A DNA stretch of 64,000 bases from Isoperla grammatica (Eukaryota; Arthropoda; Insecta; Plecoptera; Perlodidae): the NCBI GenBank assembly GCA_945910005.1, contig OX246743.1, forward strand, positions 14,242,587-14,306,586, written 5' to 3'. Shown here piece after piece: positions 25,546 to 38,843 of this stretch. The translations under genes and the position numbers were made by a program. The notes beneath the pieces were generated by a model. That model saw only the letters and a list, made by a program, of their open reading frames with translations. It ran no database searches and was not told where the DNA came from. Each line of letters begins with the position of its first letter. Within the stretch, counting starts at the first letter, position 1.

Positions 25546-27931
25546 ATATGTTGCATGTAGTTGCTCTCATGTCACTGACTTAGCGCAGGGTTTATCACGT
25601 ACAGTCACCGTCACAAGCGAGAAAACATGCGATGTCTTCATATGTTGCATGTAGTTGCTCTCATGTCACTGACTTAGCGCAGGGTTTATCAAGTACAGTC
25701 ACCTTCACAAGCGAGGAAACATGCGTTGTCCTAATATGTTGCATGTAGTTGCTCTCATGTCACTGACTTAGCGCAGGGTTTATCAAGTACAGTCACCTTC
25801 ACAAGCGAGGAAACATGCATTGTCGTCATATGTTGCATGAAGTTGCTCTCATGTCACTGACTTAGCGCAGGGTTTATCAGGTACAGTCACCTTCACATGC
25901 GAGGAAACATGCGTTGTCTTCACATGTTGCATGTAGTTTCTCTCATGTCACTGACTTAGCGCAGGGTTTATCAAGTACAGTCACCTTCACAAGCGAGGAA
26001 ACATGCTTTGTCTTCATATGTTGCATGTAGTTGCTCTCATGTCACTGATTTAGCGCAGGGTTTATCAAGTACAGTCACCTTCACAAGCGAGGAAACATGC
26101 GTTGGCCTTATATGTTCAAGAAGTGGCTTACATGTCACTGACTTAGCGCAGGGTTTATCAAATACAGTCACCTTCACAAGCGAGGAAACATGCGTTGTCC
26201 TAATATGTTCAAGAAGTGGCTTTTATGTCACTGACTTAGCGCAGGGTTTATCAAGTACAGTCACCGTCACAAGCGTGGAAACATGCGTTGTCTTTATATG
26301 TTGCATGTAGTTGCTCTCATGTCACTGACTTAGCGCAGGGTTTATCAAGTACAGTAACCGTCACAAGCGAGGAAACATGCGTTGTCCTAATATGTTGCAT
26401 GTGCTGCTCTCATTTTACTGACTTAGCGCAGGGTTTATCAAGTACAGTCACCTTCACAAGCGAGGAAACATGCGTTGTCTTCATATGTTGCATTAAGTGG
26501 CTCTCATGTCAATGACTTAGCGCAGGGTTTATCAAGTACAGTCACCGTCACAAGCGAGGAAACATGCGTTGTCCTTATATGTTGCATGTAGTTGCTCTCA
26601 TGTCACTGACTTAGCGCAGAGTTTATCAAGTACAGTTACCTTCACAAGCGAGGAAACATGCGTTGTGTTCATATGTTGAAAGTAGTTGCTTTCATGTCAC
26701 TGACTTAGCGCATGGTTTATCAAGTACAGTCACCTTCACAAGCGAGGAAACAAGCGTTGTCTTCATATGTTGCATGTAGTTGCTCTCGTGTCACTGACTA
26801 AGCGCAGGGTTTATCAAGTACAGTCACCTTCACAAGCGAGGAAACATGCGTTGTCTTCATATGTTGCATGTAGTTGCTCTTATGTTACTGACTTAGCGCA
26901 GGGTTTATCAAGTACAGTCACCTTCACAAGCGAGGAAACATGCGTTGTCCTAATATGTTCAACAAGTGGCTTTCATGTCACTGACTTAGCGCAGGGTTTA
27001 TCAAGTACAGTCACCTTCACAAGCGAGGAAACATGCGTTGTCTTCATATGTTGCATGTAGTTGCACTCATGTCACTGACTTAGCGCAGGGTTTATTACGT
27101 ACAGTCACCGTCACAAGCGAAGAAACATGCATTGTCTTTATATGTTGCATGTATTTGCTCTCATGTCACTGACTTAGCGCAGTGTTTATCAAGTACAGTC
27201 ACCGTCACAAGCGAGGAAACATGCGTTGTCTTCATATGTTGCATGTAGTTGCTCTCATGTCACTGACTTAGCGCAGGGTTTATCAAGTACAGTCACCTTC
27301 ACAAGCGAGGAAACATGCGTTGTCCTCATATGTTTCATGTAGTTGCGGTCATGTCACCGACTTAGCGCAGGGTTTATCACGTACAGTCACCTTCACAAGC
27401 GAGGAAACATTCGTTCTCTTCATATGTTGCATGTAGTGGCTCTCATGTCACTGACTTAGCGCAGGGTATATCACGTAAAGTAACTTTCCCAAGCGAGGAA
27501 ACATGCGTTGTCTTCATATGTTGCATGTAGTTGCTCTCATGTCACTGCCTTAGCGCAGGGTTTATCACGTACAGTCACCGTCACAAGCGAGGAAACATGC
27601 GATGTCTTCATATGTTGCATGTACTTGCTCTCATGTCACTGACTTAGCGCAGGGTTTATCAAGTACAGTCACCTTCACAAGCGAGGAAACATGCGTTGTC
27701 CTAATATGTTGCATGTAGTTGCTCTCATGTCACTGACTTAGCGCAGGGTTTATCAAGTACAGTCACCTTCACAAGCGAGGAAACATGCATTGTCTTCATA
27801 TGTTGCATGTAGTTGCTTTCATGTCACTGACTTAGCGCAGGGTTTATCAAGTACAGTCACCTTCACATGCGAGGAAACATGCGTTGTCTTCATATGTTGC
27901 ATGAAGTTGCTCTCATGTCACTGACTTAGCG

Positions 27932-28399
27932 CAGGTTTTATTAAATACAGTCACCTTCACAAGCGAGGAAACATGCTTTGTCTTCATATGTTGCATGTAG
28001 TTGCTCTCATGTCTCTGACTTAGCGCAGGGTTTATCAAGTACAGTCACCGTCACAACGAGGAAACATGCGTTGTCCTAATATGTTGCATGTGTTGCTCTC
28101 ATGTCACTGACTTAGCGCCGGGTTTATCAAGTACAGTCACCTTCACAAGCGAGGAAACATGCGTTGTCTTCATATGTTGCATGAAGTGGCTCTCATGTCA
28201 CTGACTTAGCGCAGGGTTTATCAAGTACAGTCACCGTCACAAGCGAGGAAACATGCGTTGTCCTTATATGTTGCATGTAGTTGCTCTCATGTCACTGACT
28301 TAGCACAGAGTTTATCAAGTACAGTCACCTTCACAAGCGAGGAAACATGCGTTGTCTTCATATGTTGCAAGTAGTTGCTTTCATGTCACTGACTTAGCG
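27932..28399 (+). repeat. 468-bp five-monomer tandem duplication, copy 1
   Basis: The unit carries GCAGGTTTTATTAAATACAG, then ACATGCTTTGTC, CATGTCTCTGAC, a 1-bp-short CACAACGAGG, the 1-bp-short GCATGTGTTGCTC, GCGCCGGGTTT, GCACAGAGTTT and TTGCAAGTAGTTGC. I found no difference from the next copy. The border can slide by a few tens of bases because the flanks are alike. A related single-copy version without the CACAACGAGG deletion lies at about 42,950-43,300. Confidence 0.9.
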
Positions 28400-28867
28400 C
28401 AGGTTTTATTAAATACAGTCACCTTCACAAGCGAGGAAACATGCTTTGTCTTCATATGTTGCATGTAGTTGCTCTCATGTCTCTGACTTAGCGCAGGGTT
28501 TATCAAGTACAGTCACCGTCACAACGAGGAAACATGCGTTGTCCTAATATGTTGCATGTGTTGCTCTCATGTCACTGACTTAGCGCCGGGTTTATCAAGT
28601 ACAGTCACCTTCACAAGCGAGGAAACATGCGTTGTCTTCATATGTTGCATGAAGTGGCTCTCATGTCACTGACTTAGCGCAGGGTTTATCAAGTACAGTC
28701 ACCGTCACAAGCGAGGAAACATGCGTTGTCCTTATATGTTGCATGTAGTTGCTCTCATGTCACTGACTTAGCACAGAGTTTATCAAGTACAGTCACCTTC
28801 ACAAGCGAGGAAACATGCGTTGTCTTCATATGTTGCAAGTAGTTGCTTTCATGTCACTGACTTAGCG
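28400..28867 (+). repeat. 468-bp five-monomer tandem duplication, copy 2
   Basis: Direct repeat of the preceding 468 bp with all the same private variants, including the CACAACGAGG deletion. The sequence after it returns to the usual GCAGGGTTTATCAAG. Two adjacent, apparently identical copies show a very young duplication. Confidence 0.9.
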
Positions 28868-31436
28868 CAGGGTTTATCAAGTACAGTCACCTTCACAAGC
28901 GAGGAAACAAGCGTTGTCTTCATATGTTGCATGTAGTTGCTCTCATGTCACTGATTAAGCGCAGGGTTTATCAAGTACAGTCACCTTCACAAGCGAGGAA
29001 ACATGCGTTGTCTTCATATGTTGCATGTAGTTGCACTCATGTCACTGTCTTAGCGCAGGGTTTATTACGTAAAGTCACCGTCACAAGCGAGGAAATATGC
29101 GTTGTGTTTATATGTTGCATGTAGTTGCTCTCATGTCACTGACTTAGCGCAGGGTTTATCAAGTACAGTCACCGTCACAAGCGAGGAAACATGCGTTGTC
29201 TTCATATGTTGCATGTTGTTGCTCTCATGTCACTGACTTAGCGCAGGGTTTATCAAGTACAGTCACCTTCACAAGCGAGGAAACATGCGTTGTCCTCATA
29301 TGTTGCATGAAGTGGCTTTCATATCACTGACTTACCGCAGGGTTTTTCAAGTACAGTCACCGTCACAAGCAAGGAAACATTAGTTCTCTTCATATGTTGC
29401 ATGTAGTTGCTCTCATGTCACTAACTTAGCGCAGGGTTTATCACGTACAGTCACTTTCACAAGCGAGGAAAAATGCGTTGTCTTCATTGGTTGCATGTAG
29501 TTGCTCTTATGTCACTGACTTAGCGCAGGGTTTATCAAGTTCAGTCACCGTCACAAGCGAGAAAACATGCGTTGTCCTCAAATGTTGCATGAACTGGCCT
29601 TCATGTCACTGACTTAGCGCAGGGTATATCACGTACAGTAACTTTCCCAAGCGAGGAAACATGTGTTGTCTTCATATGTTGCATGTAGTTGCTCTCATGT
29701 CACTGACTTAGCGCAGGGTTTATCACGTACAGTCACCGTCACAAGCGAGGAAACATGCGATGTCTTCATATGTTGCATGTAGTCGCTCTCATGTCACTGA
29801 CTTAGCGCAGGGTTTATCAAGTACAGTCACCTTCACAAGCGAGGAAACATGCGTTGTCCTAATATGTTGCATGTAGTTGCTCTCATGTCACTGACTTAGC
29901 GCAGGGTTTATCAAGTACAGTCACCTTCACAAGCGAAGAAACATGCATTGTCGTCATATGTTGCATGAAGTTGCTCTCATGTCACTGACTTAGCGCAGGG
30001 TTTATCAGGTACAGTCACCTTCACATGCGAGGAAAAATGCGTTGTCTTCACATGTTGCATGTAGTTGCTCTCATGTCACTGACTTTGCGCAGGGTTTATC
30101 AAGTACAGTCACCTTCACAAGCGAGGAAACATGCTTTGTCTTCATATGTTGCATGTAGTTGCTCTCATGTCACTGACTTAGCGCAGGGTTTATCAAGTAC
30201 AGTCACCTTCACAAGCGAGGAAACATGCGTTGTCCTTATATGTTCAAGAAGTGGCTTTCATGTCACTGACTTAGCGCAGGGTTTATCAAATACAGTCACC
30301 TTCACAAGCGAGGAAACATGCGTTGTCCTAATATGTTCAAGAAGTGGCTTTCATGTCACTGACTTAGCGCAGGGTTTATCAAGTACAGTCACCGTCACAA
30401 GCGAGGAAACATGCGTTGTTTTCATATGTTGCATGTAGTTGCACTCATGTCACTGACTTAGCGCAGGGTTTATTACGTACAGTCACCGTCACAAGCGAAG
30501 AAACATGCATTGTCTTTATATGTTGCATGTATTAGCTCTCATGTCACTGACTTAGCGCAGGGTTTATCAAGTACAGTCACCGTCACAAGCGAGGAAACAT
30601 GCGTTGTCTTCATATGTTGCATGTAGTTGCTCTCATGTCACTGACTTAGCGCAGGGTTTATCAAGTACAGTCACCTTCACAAGCGAGGAAACATGCGTTG
30701 TCCTCATATGTTTCATGTAGTTGCGGTCATGTCACCGACTTAGCGCAGGGTTTATCACGTACAGTCACCTTCACAAGCGAGGAAACATGCGTTGTCTTCA
30801 TATGTTGCATGAAGTGGCTTTCATAACACTGACTTAGCGCAGGGTTTATCAAGTACAGTCACCGTCACAAGCGAGGAAACATTCGTTCTCTTCATATGTT
30901 GCATGTAGTGGCTCTCATGTCACTGACTTAGCGCAGGGTTTATCACGTACAGTCACTTTCACAAGCGAGGAAACTTGCGTTGTCTTCATATGTTGCATGT
31001 AGTTGCTCTCATGTCACTGACTTAGCGCAGGATTTATCACGTACAGTCACCGTCACAAGCGAGGAAACATGCGATGTCTTCATATGTTGCATGTAGTTGC
31101 TCTCATGTCACTGACTTAGCGCAGGGTTTATCAAGTACAGTCACCTTCACATGCGAGGAAACATGCGTTGTCTTCATATGTTGCATGTAGTTGCTCTCAT
31201 TTCACTGACTAAGCGCAGGGTTTATCAAGTACAGTCACCTTCACAAGCGAGGAAACATGCGTTGTATTCATATGTTGCATGTAGTTGCTCTTATGTTACT
31301 GACTTAGCGCAGGGTTTATCAAGTACAGTCACCTTCACAAGCGAGGAAACATGCGTTGTCCTAATATGTTCAAGAAGTGGCTTTCATGTCACTGACTTAG
31401 CGCAGGGTTTATCAAGTACAGTCACCTTCACAAGCG

Positions 31437-34400
31437 AGAAAACATGCGTTGTCCTAATTTGTTCAAGAAGTGGCTTTCATGTCACTGACTTAGCGCAGGG
31501 TTTATCAAGTACAGTCACCTTCACAAGCGAGGAAACATGCGTTGTCTTCATATGTTGCATGTAGTTGCACTCATGTCACTGACTTAGCGCAGGGTTTATT
31601 ACGTACAGTCACCGTCACAAGCGAAGAAACATGCATTGTCTTTATATGTTGCATGTAGTTGCTCTCATGTCACTGACTTAGCGCAGGGTTTATCAAGTAC
31701 AGTCACCGTCAAAAGCGAGGAAACATGCGTTTTCTTCATATGTTGCATGTAGTTGCTCTCATGTCACTGACTAAGCGCAGGGTTTATCACGTACAGTCAC
31801 CGTCACAATCGAGGAAACATGCGATGTCTTCATATGTTGCATGTAGTTGCTCTCATGTCACTGACTTAGCGCAGGGTTTATCAAGTACAGTCACCTTCAC
31901 ATGCGAGGAAACATGCGTTGTCTTCATATGTTGCATGTAGTTGCTCTCATGTCACTGACTAAGCGCAGGGTTTATCAAGTACAGTCACCTTCACAAGCGA
32001 GGAAACATGCGTTGTCTTCATATGTTGCATGTAGTTGCTCTTATGTCACTGACTTAGCGCGGGGTTTATCAAGTACAGTCACCTTCACAAGCGAGGAAAC
32101 ATGCGTTGTCCTAATATGTTCAAGAAGTGGCTTTCATGTCACTGACTAAGCGCAGGGTTTATCAAGTACAGTCACCTTCACAAGCGAGGAAACATGCGTT
32201 GTCCAAATATGTTCAAGAAGTGGCTTTCATGTCACTGACTTAGCGCAGGGTTTATCAAGTACAGTCACCTTCACAAGCGAGGAAACATGCGTTGTCTTCA
32301 TATGTTGCATGTAGTTGCACTCATGTCACTGCCTTAGCGCAGGGTTTATCAAGTACAGTCACCGTCACAAGCGAGGAAACATGCGTTGTCTTCATATGTT
32401 GCATGTAGTTGCTCTCATGTCAGTGACTTAGCGCAGGGTTTATCAAGTACAGTCACCTACACAAGCGAGGAAACATGCGTTGTCCTCATATGTTGCATGT
32501 AGTTGCTCTCATGTCACTGACTTAGCGCAGGGTTTATCAAGTACAGTCACCGTCACAAGCGAGGAAACATGCGTTGTCTTCATATGTTGCATGTAGTTGC
32601 TCTCATGTCACTGACTTAGCGCAGGGTTTATCAAGTACAGTTACTTTCACAAGCGAGGAAACATGCGTTGTCTTCATATGTTGCATGAAGTGGCTTTCAT
32701 ATCACTGACTTAGCGCAGGGTTTTTCAAGTACAGTCACCGTCACAAGCGAGGAAACATTAGTTCTCTTCATATGTTGCATGTAGTTGCTCTCATGTCACT
32801 AACTTAGCGCAGGGTTTATCACGTACAGTCACTTTCACAAGCGAGAAAACATGCGTTTTCTTCATATGCTGCATGTAGTTGCTCTCATGTCACTGACTTA
32901 GCGCAGGGTTTATCTAGTACAGTTTCCGTCACAAGCGAGGAAACATGCGTTGTCTTCATTGGTTGCATGTAGTTGCTCTTATGTCACTGACTTAGCGCAG
33001 GGTTTATCAAGTTCAGTCACCGTCACAAGCGAGAAAACATGCGTTGTCCTCAAATGTTGCATGAACTGGCCTTCATGTCACTGACTTAGCGCAGGGTATA
33101 TCACGTACAGTAACTTTCCCACGCGAGGAAACATGTGTTGTCTTCATATGTTGCATGTAGTTGCTCTCATGTCACTGACTTAGCGCAGGGTTTATCACGT
33201 ACAGTCACCGTCACAAGCGAGGAAACATGCGATGTCTTCATATGTTGCATATAGTTGCTCTCATGTCACTGACTTAGCGCAGGGTTTATCAAGTACAGTC
33301 ACCTTCACAAGCGAGGAAACATGCGTTGTCCTAAGATGTTGCATGTACTTCCTCTCATGTCACTGACTTAGCGCAGGGTTTATCAAGTACAGTCACCTTC
33401 ACAAGCGAGGAAACATGCATTGTCGTCATATGTTGCATGAAGTTGCTCTCATGTCACTGACTTAGCGCAGGGTTTATCAGGTACAGTCACCTTCACATGC
33501 GAGGAAACATGCGTTGTCTTCACATGTTGCATGTAGTTTCTCTCATGTCACTGACTTAGCGCAGGGTTTATCAAGTACAGTCACCTTCACAAGCGAGAAC
33601 ACATGCTTTGTCTTCATATGTTGCATGTAGTTGCTCTCATGTCACTGACTTAGCGCAGGGTTTATCAAGTACAGTCACCTTCACAAGCGAGGAAACATGC
33701 GTTGTCCTTATATGTTCAAGAAGTGGCTTTCATGTCACTGACTTAGCGCAGGGTTTATCAAATACAGTCACCTTCACAAGCGAGGAAACATGCGTTGTCC
33801 TAATATGTTCAAGAAGTGGCTTTCATGTCACTGACTTAGCGCAGGGTTTATCAAGTACAGTCACCGTCACAAGCGTGGAAACATGCGTTGTCTTCATATG
33901 TTGCATGTAGTTGCTCTCATGTCACTGACTTAGCGCAGGGTTTATCAAGTACAGTAACCGTCACAAGCGAGGAAACATGCGTTGTCCTAATATGTTGCAT
34001 GTGCTGCTCTCATGTCACTGACTTAGCGCAGGGTTTATCAAGTACAGTCACCTTCACAAGCGAGGAAACATGCGTTGTCTTCATATGTTGCATTAAGTGG
34101 CTCTCATGTCACTGACTTAGCGCAGGGTTTATCAAGTACAGTCACCGTCACAAGCGCGGAAACATGCGTTGTCCTTATATGTTGCATGGAGTTGCTATTA
34201 TGTCACTGACTTAGCGCAGAGTTTATCAAGTACAGTCACCTTCACAAGCGAGGAAACATGCGTTGTATTCATATGTTGCAAGTAGTTGCTTTTATGTCAC
34301 TGACTTAGCGCATGGTTTATCAAGTACAGTCACCTTCACAAGCGAGGAAACAAGCGTTGTCTTCATATGTTGCATGTAGTTGCTCTCGTGTCACTGACTA

Positions 34401-37400
34401 AGCGCAGGGTTTATCAAGTACAGTCACCTTCACAAGCGAGGAAACATGCGTTGTCTTCATATGTTGCATGTAGTTGCTCTTATGTTACTGACTTAGCGCA
34501 GGGTTTATCAAGTACAGTCACCTTCACAAGCGAGGAAACATGCGTTGTCCTAATATGTTCAAGAAGTGGCTTTCATGTCACTGACTTAGCGCAGGGTTTA
34601 TCAAGTACAGTCACCTTCACAAGCGGAGAAACATGCGTTGTCCTAATATGTTCAACAAGTGGCTTTCATGTCACTGACTTAGCGCAGGGTTTATCAAGTA
34701 CAGTCACCTTCACAAGCGAGGAAACATGCGTTGTCTTCATATGTTGCATGTAGTTGCACTCATGTCACTGACTTAGCGCAGGGTTTATTACGTACAGTCA
34801 CCGTCACAAGCGAAGAAACATGCATTGTCTTTATATGTTGCATGTATTTGCTCTCATGTCACTGACTTAGCGCAGGGTTTATCAAGTACAGTCACCGTCA
34901 CAAGCGAGGAAACATGCGTTGTCTTCATATGTTGCATGTAGTTGCTCTCATGTCACTGACTTAGCGCAGGGTTTATCAAGTACAGTCTTCTTCACAAGCG
35001 AGGAAACATGCGTTGTCCTCATATGTTTCATGTAGTTGCGGTCATGTCACCGACTTAGCGCAGGGTTTATCACGTACAGTCACCTTCACAAGCGAGGAAA
35101 CATTCGTTCTCTTCATATGTTGCATGTAGTGGCTCTCATGTCACTGACTTAGCGCAGGGTATATCACGTAAAGTAACTTTCCCAAGCGAGGAAACATGCG
35201 TTGTCTTCATATGTTGCATGTAGTTGCTCTCATGTCACTGCCTTAGCGCAGGGCTTATCACGTACAGTCACCGTCACAAGCGAGGAAACATGCGATGTCT
35301 TCATATGTTGCATGTAGTTGCTCTCATGTCACTGACTTAGCGCAGGGTTTATCAAGTACAGTCACCTTCACAAGCGAGGAAACATGCGTTGTCCTAATAT
35401 GTTGCATGAAGTTGCTCTCATGTCACTGACTTAGCGCCGGGTTTATCAAGTACAGTCACCTTCACAAGCGAGGAAACATGCGTTGTCTTCATATGTTGCA
35501 TGAAGTGGCTCTCATGTCACTGACTTAGCGCAGGGTTTATCAAGTACAGTCACCGTCACAAGCGAGGAAACATGCGTTGTCCTTATATGTTGCATGTAGT
35601 TGCTCTCATGTCACTGACTTAGCGCAGGGTTTATCATGTACAGTCACCTTCACAAGCGAGGAAACATGCGTTGTCCTAATATGTTCAAGAAGTGGCTTTC
35701 ATGTCACTGACTTAGCGCAGGGTTTATCAAGTACAGTCACCTTCACAAGCGAGGAAACATGCGTTGTCCTAATATGTTCAAGAAGTGGCTTTCATGTCAC
35801 TGACTTAGCGCAGGGTTTATCAAGTACAGTCACCTTCACAAGCGAGGAAACATGCGTTGTCTTCATATGTTGCATGTAGTTGCTCTCATGTCACTGACTT
35901 AGCGCAGGGTTTATCAAGTACAGTCACCTTCACAAGCGAGGAAACATGCGTTGTCCTCATATGTTGCATGTAGTTGCTCTCATGTCACTGACTAAGCGCA
36001 GGGTTTATCAAGTACAGTCACCTTCACAAGCGAGGAAACATGCGTTGTCCTAATATGTTGCATGAAGTTGCTCTCATGTCACTGACTTAGCGCCGGGTTT
36101 ATCAAGTACAGTCACCGTCACTAGCGAGGAAACATGCGTTGTCTTCATATGTTGCATGTAGTTGCTCTCATGTCACTGACTTAGCGCAGGGTTTATCAAG
36201 TACAGTCACCTTCACAAGCGAGAAATATGCGTTGTCCTCATATGTTGCATGTAGTTGCGGTCATGTCACTGACTTAGCGCAGGGTTTATCACGTACAGTC
36301 ACCTTCACAAGCGAGGAAACATGCGTTGTCTTCATATGTTGCATGAAGTGGCTTTCATATCACTGACTAAGCGCAGGGTTAATCAAGTACAGTCACCGTC
36401 ACAAGCGAGGAAACATTCGTTCTCTTCATATGTTGCATGTAGTTGCTCTCATGTCACTGACTTAGCGCAGGGTTTATCACGTACAGTCACTTTCACAAGC
36501 GAGGAAACATGCGTTGTCTTCATATGGTGCATGTAGTTGCTCTCATGTCACTGACTAAGCGCAGGGTTTATCACGTACAGTCACCGTCACAAGCGAGGAA
36601 ACATGCGATGTCTTCATATGTTGCATGTAGTTGCTGTCATGTCACTGACTTAGCGCAGGGTTTATCAAGTACAGTCACCTTCACATGCGAGGAAACATGC
36701 GTTGTCTTCATATGTTGCATGTAGTTGCTCTCATGTCACTGACTAAGTGCAGGGTTTATCAAGTACAGTCACCTTCACAAGCGAGGAAACATGCGTTGTC
36801 TTCATATGTTGCATGTAGTTGCTCTTATGTCACTGACTTAGCGCGGGGTTTATCAAGTACAGTCACCTTCACAAGCGAGGAAACATGCGTTGTCCTAATA
36901 TGTTCAAGAAGTGGCTTTCATGTCACTGACTAAGCGCAGGGTTTATCAAGTACAGTCACCTTCACAAGCGAGGAAACATGCGTTGTCCAAATATGTTCAA
37001 CAAGTGGCTTTCATGTCACTGACTTAGCGCAGGGTTTATCAAGTACAGTCACCTTCACAAGCGAGGAAACATGCGTTGTCTTCATATGTTGCATGTAGTT
37101 GCACTCATGTCACTGACTTAGCGCAGGGTTTATCAAGTACAGTCACCGTCACAAGCGAGGAAACATGCGTTGTCTTCATATGTTGCATGTAGTTGCTCTC
37201 ATGTCAGTGACTTAGCGCAGGGTTTATCAAGTACAGTCACCTACACAAGCGAGGAAACATGCATGTCCTCATATGTTGCATGTAGTTGCTCTCATGTCAC
37301 TGACTTAGCGCAGGGTTTATCAAGTACAGTCACCGTCACAAGCGAGGAAACATGCGTTGTCTTCATATGTTGCATGTAGTTGCTCTCTGTCACTGACTTA

Positions 37401-38843
37401 GCGCAGGGTTTATCAAGTACAGTCACCTTCACAAGCGAAGAAACATGCGTTGTCCTCATATGTTGCATGTAGTTGCGGTCATGTCACTGACTTAGCGCTG
37501 GGTTTATCACGTACAGTCACCTTCACAAGCGAGGAAACAAGCGTTGTCTTCATATGTTGCATGTAGTTGCTCTCATGTCACTGACTTAGCGCAGGGTTTA
37601 TCACGTACAGTCACTTTCACAAGCGAGGAAACATGCGTTGTCTTCATATGTTGCATGTAGTTGCTCTCATGTCACTGACTTAGCCCAGGGTTTATCAAGT
37701 ACAGTCACCTTCACAAGCGAGGAAACATGCATTGTCGTCATATGTTGCATGAAGTTGCTCTCATGTCACTGACTTAGCGCAGGGTTTATCAGGTACTGTC
37801 ACCTTCACATGCGAGGAAAAATGCGTTGTCTTCACATGTTGCATGTAGTTGCTCTCATGTCACTGACTTTGCGCAGGGTTTATCAAGTACAGTCACCTTC
37901 ACAAGCGAGGAAACATGCTTTGTCTTCATATGTTGCATGTAGTTGCTCTCATGTCACTGACTTAGCGCAGGGTTTATCAAGTACAGTCACCTTCACAAGC
38001 GAGGAAACATGCGTTGTCCTTATATGTTCAAGAAGTGGCTTTCATGTCACTGACTTAGCGCAGGGTTTATCAAATACAGTCACCTTCACAAGCGAGGAAA
38101 CATGCGTTGTCCTAATATGTTCAAGAAGTGGCTTTCATGTCACTGACTTAGCGCAGGGTTTATCAAGTACAGTCACCTTCACAAGCGAGAAAACATGCGT
38201 TGTCCTAATTTGTTCAAGAAGTGGCTTTCATGTCACTGACTTAGCGCAGGGTTTATCAAGTACAGTCACCTTCACAAGCGAGGAAACATTCGTTCTCTTC
38301 ATATGTTGCATGTAGTGGCTCTCATGTCACTGACTTAGCGCAGGGTTTATCACGTACAGTCACTTTCACAAGCGAGGAAACATGCGTTGTCTTCATATGT
38401 TGCATGTAGTTGCTCTCATGTCACTGACTTAGCGCAGGATTTATCACGTACAGTCACCGTCACAAGCGAGGAAACATGCGATGTCTTCATATGTTGCATG
38501 TAGTTGCTCTCATGTCACTGACTTAGCGCAGGGTTTATCAAGTACAGTCACCTTCACATGCGAGGAAACATGCGTTGTCTTCATATGTTGCATGTAGTTG
38601 CTCTCATTTCACTGACTAAGCGCAGGGTTTATCAAGTACAGTCACCTTCACAAGCGAGGAAACATGCGTTGTATTCATATGTTGCATGTAGTTGCTCTTA
38701 TGTTACTGACTTAGCGCAGGGTTTATCAAGTACAGTCACCTTCACAAGCGAGGAAACATGCGTTGTCCTAATATGTTCAAGAAGTGGCTTTCATGTCACT
38801 GACTTAGCGCAGGGTTTATTAAGTACAGTCACCTTCACAAGCG
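31437..38843 (+). repeat. ~7.4-kb higher-order repeat, copy 2
   Basis: Matches copy 1 at both ends and copy 3 (38,844-43,747) over 31,437-36,060. Near 35,408 it lacks about 375 bp (four monomers) that copies 1 and 3 have. At 36.1-37.5 kb it carries a segment that aligns with 12,686-14,050 at offset 23,453, including GAAATATGCG, ATGGTGCATG and the 92-bp CTCTCTGTCACTG monomer. That segment is private to this copy within the 24-44 kb region. A 1-bp-short monomer, ACATGCATGTCCTC, lies near 37,258. Confidence 0.82.
37914..38285 (+). repeat. Run of 93-bp monomers (type example)
   Basis: After the ACATGCTTTGTC monomer come three 93-bp monomers with TTCAAGAAGTGGCTTTCATG in a row (CCTTATATG, CCTAATATG, CCTAATTTG versions). 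Because 93 is 31 codons and this class has no TAG at the TGTAG position, one plus-strand frame stays open. This gives the longest frame in the window, 37,809-38,315. Similar runs of one to four lie near 1.05-1.2, 2.36-2.5, 4.32-4.47, 30.2-30.4, 34.5-34.65, 41.8-41.97, 52.8-52.98 and 63.15-63.3 kb. Confidence 0.85.

Larger units (their letters stand above)
23930..31436 (+). repeat. ~7.5-kb higher-order repeat, copy 1
   Basis: 23,930-27,715 matches 31,437-35,408. The offset starts at 7507, becomes 7601 after one extra monomer in copy 2 near 32.3 kb, 7600 after a +1 base rearrangement here at 25,528, and 7693 after one extra 93-bp monomer in copy 2 near 34.6 kb. 29,940-31,436 matches 37,724-38,843. 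Diagnostic shared variants are GGAAAAATGCG near 30,033, CTGACTTTGCGC near 30,080 and AATTTGTTCAAG near 31,456. The middle part, 27.9-29.9 kb, differs from copy 2 and includes the 468-bp tandem duplication. Confidence 0.82.

Noticed and set aside
25500..25560. Possible insertion or target-site duplication of a mobile element at the scrambled start
   Set aside because: Only one net base is added and all the sequence comes from the monomer itself, so slippage or template switching explains it without an element.
28100..28140. CENP-B box-like motif around GCGCCGGGTTT and GCGCGGGGTTT variants
   Set aside because: A CENP-B box needs TTCG, a spaced A and CGGG at fixed distances. The TTCG and A positions are not met in these monomers, and ATTCGTTC monomers lack the CGGG.
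30025..31564. 137-codon frames at 30,025 and 31,151 as a repeated-protein gene family
   Set aside because: They are satellite frames of the same kind, joined by ACTAAG-type loss of a recurrent stop. There is no sign of coding constraint, signal sequence or shared start context beyond the monomer itself.
37809..38315. Longest open frame, 168 codons, with a 31-residue Cys-containing repeat
   Set aside because: It follows directly from a run of 93-bp monomers. The same DNA is read in all three frames elsewhere, stops recur as soon as 94-bp monomers appear, and no gene context is seen. Not annotated as a CDS.
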